In this document: positions 61,437 through 64,000 of the stretch, piece by piece
Layout of the letters: each line of letters begins with the position of its first letter
Numbering within the stretch: position 1 is the stretch's first letter
Assembly: GCA_013398275.1 (NCBI GenBank)
Contig: VZSE01015530.1
Span: 284,417 to 348,416, forward strand
DNA from: Promerops cafer
Taxonomy: Eukaryota; Chordata; Aves; Passeriformes; Nectariniidae
Direction of reading: 5' to 3'
Length of the DNA stretch: 64,000 nt
Made by a program: the position numbers and the translations under genes
Notes under the pieces: model-generated
Told to the model about the DNA's origin: nothing
What the model saw: only the letters and a program-made list of their open reading frames with translations
Database searches by the model: none

Positions 61437-64000
61437 ACTTGACTAGTTAATGAAGTTGGGCAGAGTTCAGAAATTTGAAGATTCCTTCATTTTTATTTTT
61501 TTACTACGTTATTGTAAAGTGCTTGATTCGGCTTTCAAGATTATTCTGCATTAGAACAGAGCAGCTAATACTGATAAAAACATTATGTAAATATTTAAAT
61601 TTTTAGGTAAGCATTTAAGTAAATATTTATATGTTGACTAAGCTGAAAACAACGAGAGTATTTGGAACCAACATGTAATATGTGCATAACACTTCAAAGT
61701 CTGTTGTTTCTATTTTCTCCTTTGACTGTAAAAAATAAAAACAACTAAACCAAACAAAAAAACCCAACCAAACAAAATTCTGTAGACATACTTGTGTTAG
61801 TGAACAGAAATATATACTCAATAGTCATGTTCAAGCATCCTAATTATACAAAATGATTGAAGATAATATATAAAGTCAAAAAGTAATTAGAACCATCTAC
61901 AGGTTGTTGAGGAAAAGAACATGAACAATTGTCCTGATCCTTTACATCTGTTTATGTTCCCATATTTAGGTAGTTTCTGCACCTCCATAAGCAGTTTTTA
62001 CTAGACCCCTAGGAATTCAGGTATTTTTGCCATACATTAACCCGAATTTCTCATTATCTGTCTAGACCAGAACATTGTACATTACATTAAAATCCAATAT
62101 GCCTTGCTTGTAGCTTGCAAGGCTAGTCTTGCACTGAAACAAAATAATATTAAGGAAGCTTAAATAATATTGTCTATATTTAGATTCAGGAAGATTTAGC
62201 TGCATGCGAAGCAGACTCCTCTGAATTATGTCATGAATATCAAGTAAAAACTGATAGTGACTCTTTTGTTGAAAAAACTGTCTTGCACAGAAATTTAATT
62301 CAAGGTCTGGAACTTGCAGAAATCAGCTAATATTGCTGATGACAATTATAAGAGTATACCATGCATGAAACATATGACAGGACATATGCCATACAGAAAT
62401 TACATTTTCGTGGTTTTTAAATAGGAATACTTGTTTTTATTTGGACTATTTTTAAAGTACTTATAATCTTAGACATCCTTCTGTTGTGAAACAAACATCA
62501 ATTAAAAACAACTAAAAGTGAATAGGTGATTGCAAAGAAAATAATTCTCTGGTTTTCTATAATCAATAAATTTATGGAACTCAAGGTATAACTTATAGCA
62601 ATTCTCAATTATATCATGAATTGATCATTCTTCAGAGTGCTGCAAGATGCTTCCATGTTAACACTACAAAGTGATAGATAATTTCTTTTTTGATGGTCAT
62701 GCTTGTTTTATAGGGCTGCTTATCTTACACTTTAGTAAATCAAGAGTTATTCTACTGAAAAAAAATGTTCTAACACTGAAAACACATTCAAATTGAAGAA
62801 AACAGAAACAGTATCTCTCAAATGGACTACTGGAAAGGTTTACAATAAAGAAAAAATATAACATGAAGATCTATATGTGTAGATAGGAATAAATGCAAAA
62901 TAATCTTGCTCAGTGCCTCAGCATTCCAATGTCTTAGAATCAGAATACAGATGAAAAATGCAGTTGTTATTTTGTTTTCAATAACAGAAAATTGTATGTA
63001 GGAAGAGTTCCAGGGGTAAATCCCCTCAGAGAAAAAAAAAAAAAAAAGAAGTATAAATAAATATCCCAATCAATAGATTGCAAGCTGATTGCTAGGAGTA
63101 GCAAGAAATAGCTAGGAGAACGAGTTGTTTTATTGCTCATATAGAATCTTTCTCAGAAACCAGTGCATCAGAAGGGATTCCTAAGTACTGAGAAAAATTC
63201 AGAGACAACAAAATTGCTCTTCTTCTGAATTAAGGTGGACTGAAGGCATTTTCAAGGAAATGAGAGAGACTTTATTAGACCAAATATTCTAGTCTGGGGC
63301 ATTCCTCCAGCGTGTAGACAAAGTCCTAGAATTTCAAATTTCTTATCCCTGTTTTGTATGATATAAACTTGAATTTGGTCTCAAACACCCAAAGAGAACA
63401 CAGAGTGTTGATAAGTATGAGAGCTTTTATCTTTATGGCCTTTTTGACCCACTGAATGCTCTGCATAGTTTGGTAATAGCACACAATTAAGCTAGCACAA
63501 TGCAGATTAATTTCCATTATCCAAAACATAGTTACTACCTAAATTTTAAAAGGTTTTGCAGAACTCTGGCCTGGAGTAGCTAATTTTCTGACCCAGATAC
63601 TCAGATGGTGAGACCTGTGTTATCAAAGCCAGAATATGACCAGTCCTCAAACAAGGAACTTCTGCATGACTTTTGAATGATCTCAGAGCTACTTCTATTT
63701 TCTGACATGAAATTCTATTCCCATTGTCTACACTGACAGAGGTTCTATTGTCAAGTTGAAAAAAGAAAAGCTTTCACATATAAGTTTTCTCAAGGCTCCT
63801 ACACTAAAGTAGACTGACAAAAACCTCGTTGTTTTTAACATCCTCACGTTTAACAGAAAATAAGGCTAGAGTTGGCTACATTATTTCTTCAAGAGAGTAG
63901 TTAAGACTGATATTGCTAAACAAGACATGGAAGGTGTCTAGACCAGAGACAAGCTTTCTGTTGTAGGTGTATGTGAGCCAAAGAAATACAAATACTCATA
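61437..64000. other. AT-rich unique sequence, no gene seen
   Basis: No recognisable gene up to the window end. A/C-rich simple sequence is near 61,731-61,777 and a poly-A run near 63,032-63,046. Frames at 62,827-63,069 and 63,326-63,529 (both minus) show no domain. Confidence 0.6.

Noticed and set aside
1..64000. CRISPR arrays, tRNA/rRNA genes, operons, riboswitches, origins
   Set aside because: I looked for regularly spaced repeats, tRNA cloverleaf boxes and bacterial gene organisation and saw none. The repeat content is that of a bird nuclear genome.

Overview
The window looks like a gene-poor, AT-rich intergenic (or very deep intronic) stretch of a bird genome. The evidence is the repeat content. 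There are at least nine CR1-type LINE fragments, several carrying the avian CR1 3' octamer (ATTCTGTG-like), and a solo LTR of a kind I recognise from avian endogenous retroviruses. The rest is AT-rich single-copy DNA with only short, stop-limited reading frames. I found no intact host protein-coding gene, no tRNA or rRNA, no CpG island and no prokaryotic features. The species cannot be named from the sequence alone.

Layout. 1-8,165: AT-rich unique DNA with a small 9-bp minisatellite (2,413-2,448) and a CR1 fragment (2,864-3,264, minus). 8,166-8,238: a 73-bp miniature LTR-like remnant. 9,214-10,505: two short CR1 3' pieces. 11,446-14,400: the main element, a 5'-truncated but otherwise nearly complete minus-strand CR1 with the endonuclease-reverse transcriptase ORF (ORF2) in broken pieces. 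16,103-16,297: a diverged 98-bp tandem duplication. 18,690-18,970: an old plus-strand LINE endonuclease remnant. 19,733-20,820: decayed coding-like sequence that I cannot identify. 26,780-27,290: a GC-richer block of unknown origin. 27,325-28,718: CR1 pieces around a single N, where about 401 bp appear twice almost identically, most likely an assembly artefact. 32,170-32,664: solo LTR. 36,712-36,985: degenerate CR1 (minus). 39,100-40,990: a very old plus-strand CR1-like LINE, recognisable only through scattered protein motifs. 45,550-45,790: an LTR-like patch. 50,260-50,441 and 52,300-52,760: CR1 fragments (minus). 50,556-50,656: a second single N with the same kind of flanking duplication. 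60,628-60,719: a 46-bp tandem duplication. 61,050-61,440: a stretch open on both strands, a possible conserved noncoding element.

No genes work together here. The history is one of LINE and LTR insertion and decay in neutral DNA, overlaid by two probable assembly joins. The points most worth checking are the two N-flanking duplications, the two ancient LINE remnants, the coding-like segment near 20 kb, and the possible conserved elements near 59.6 kb and 61.2 kb. I did not find convincing evidence of a new biological system.
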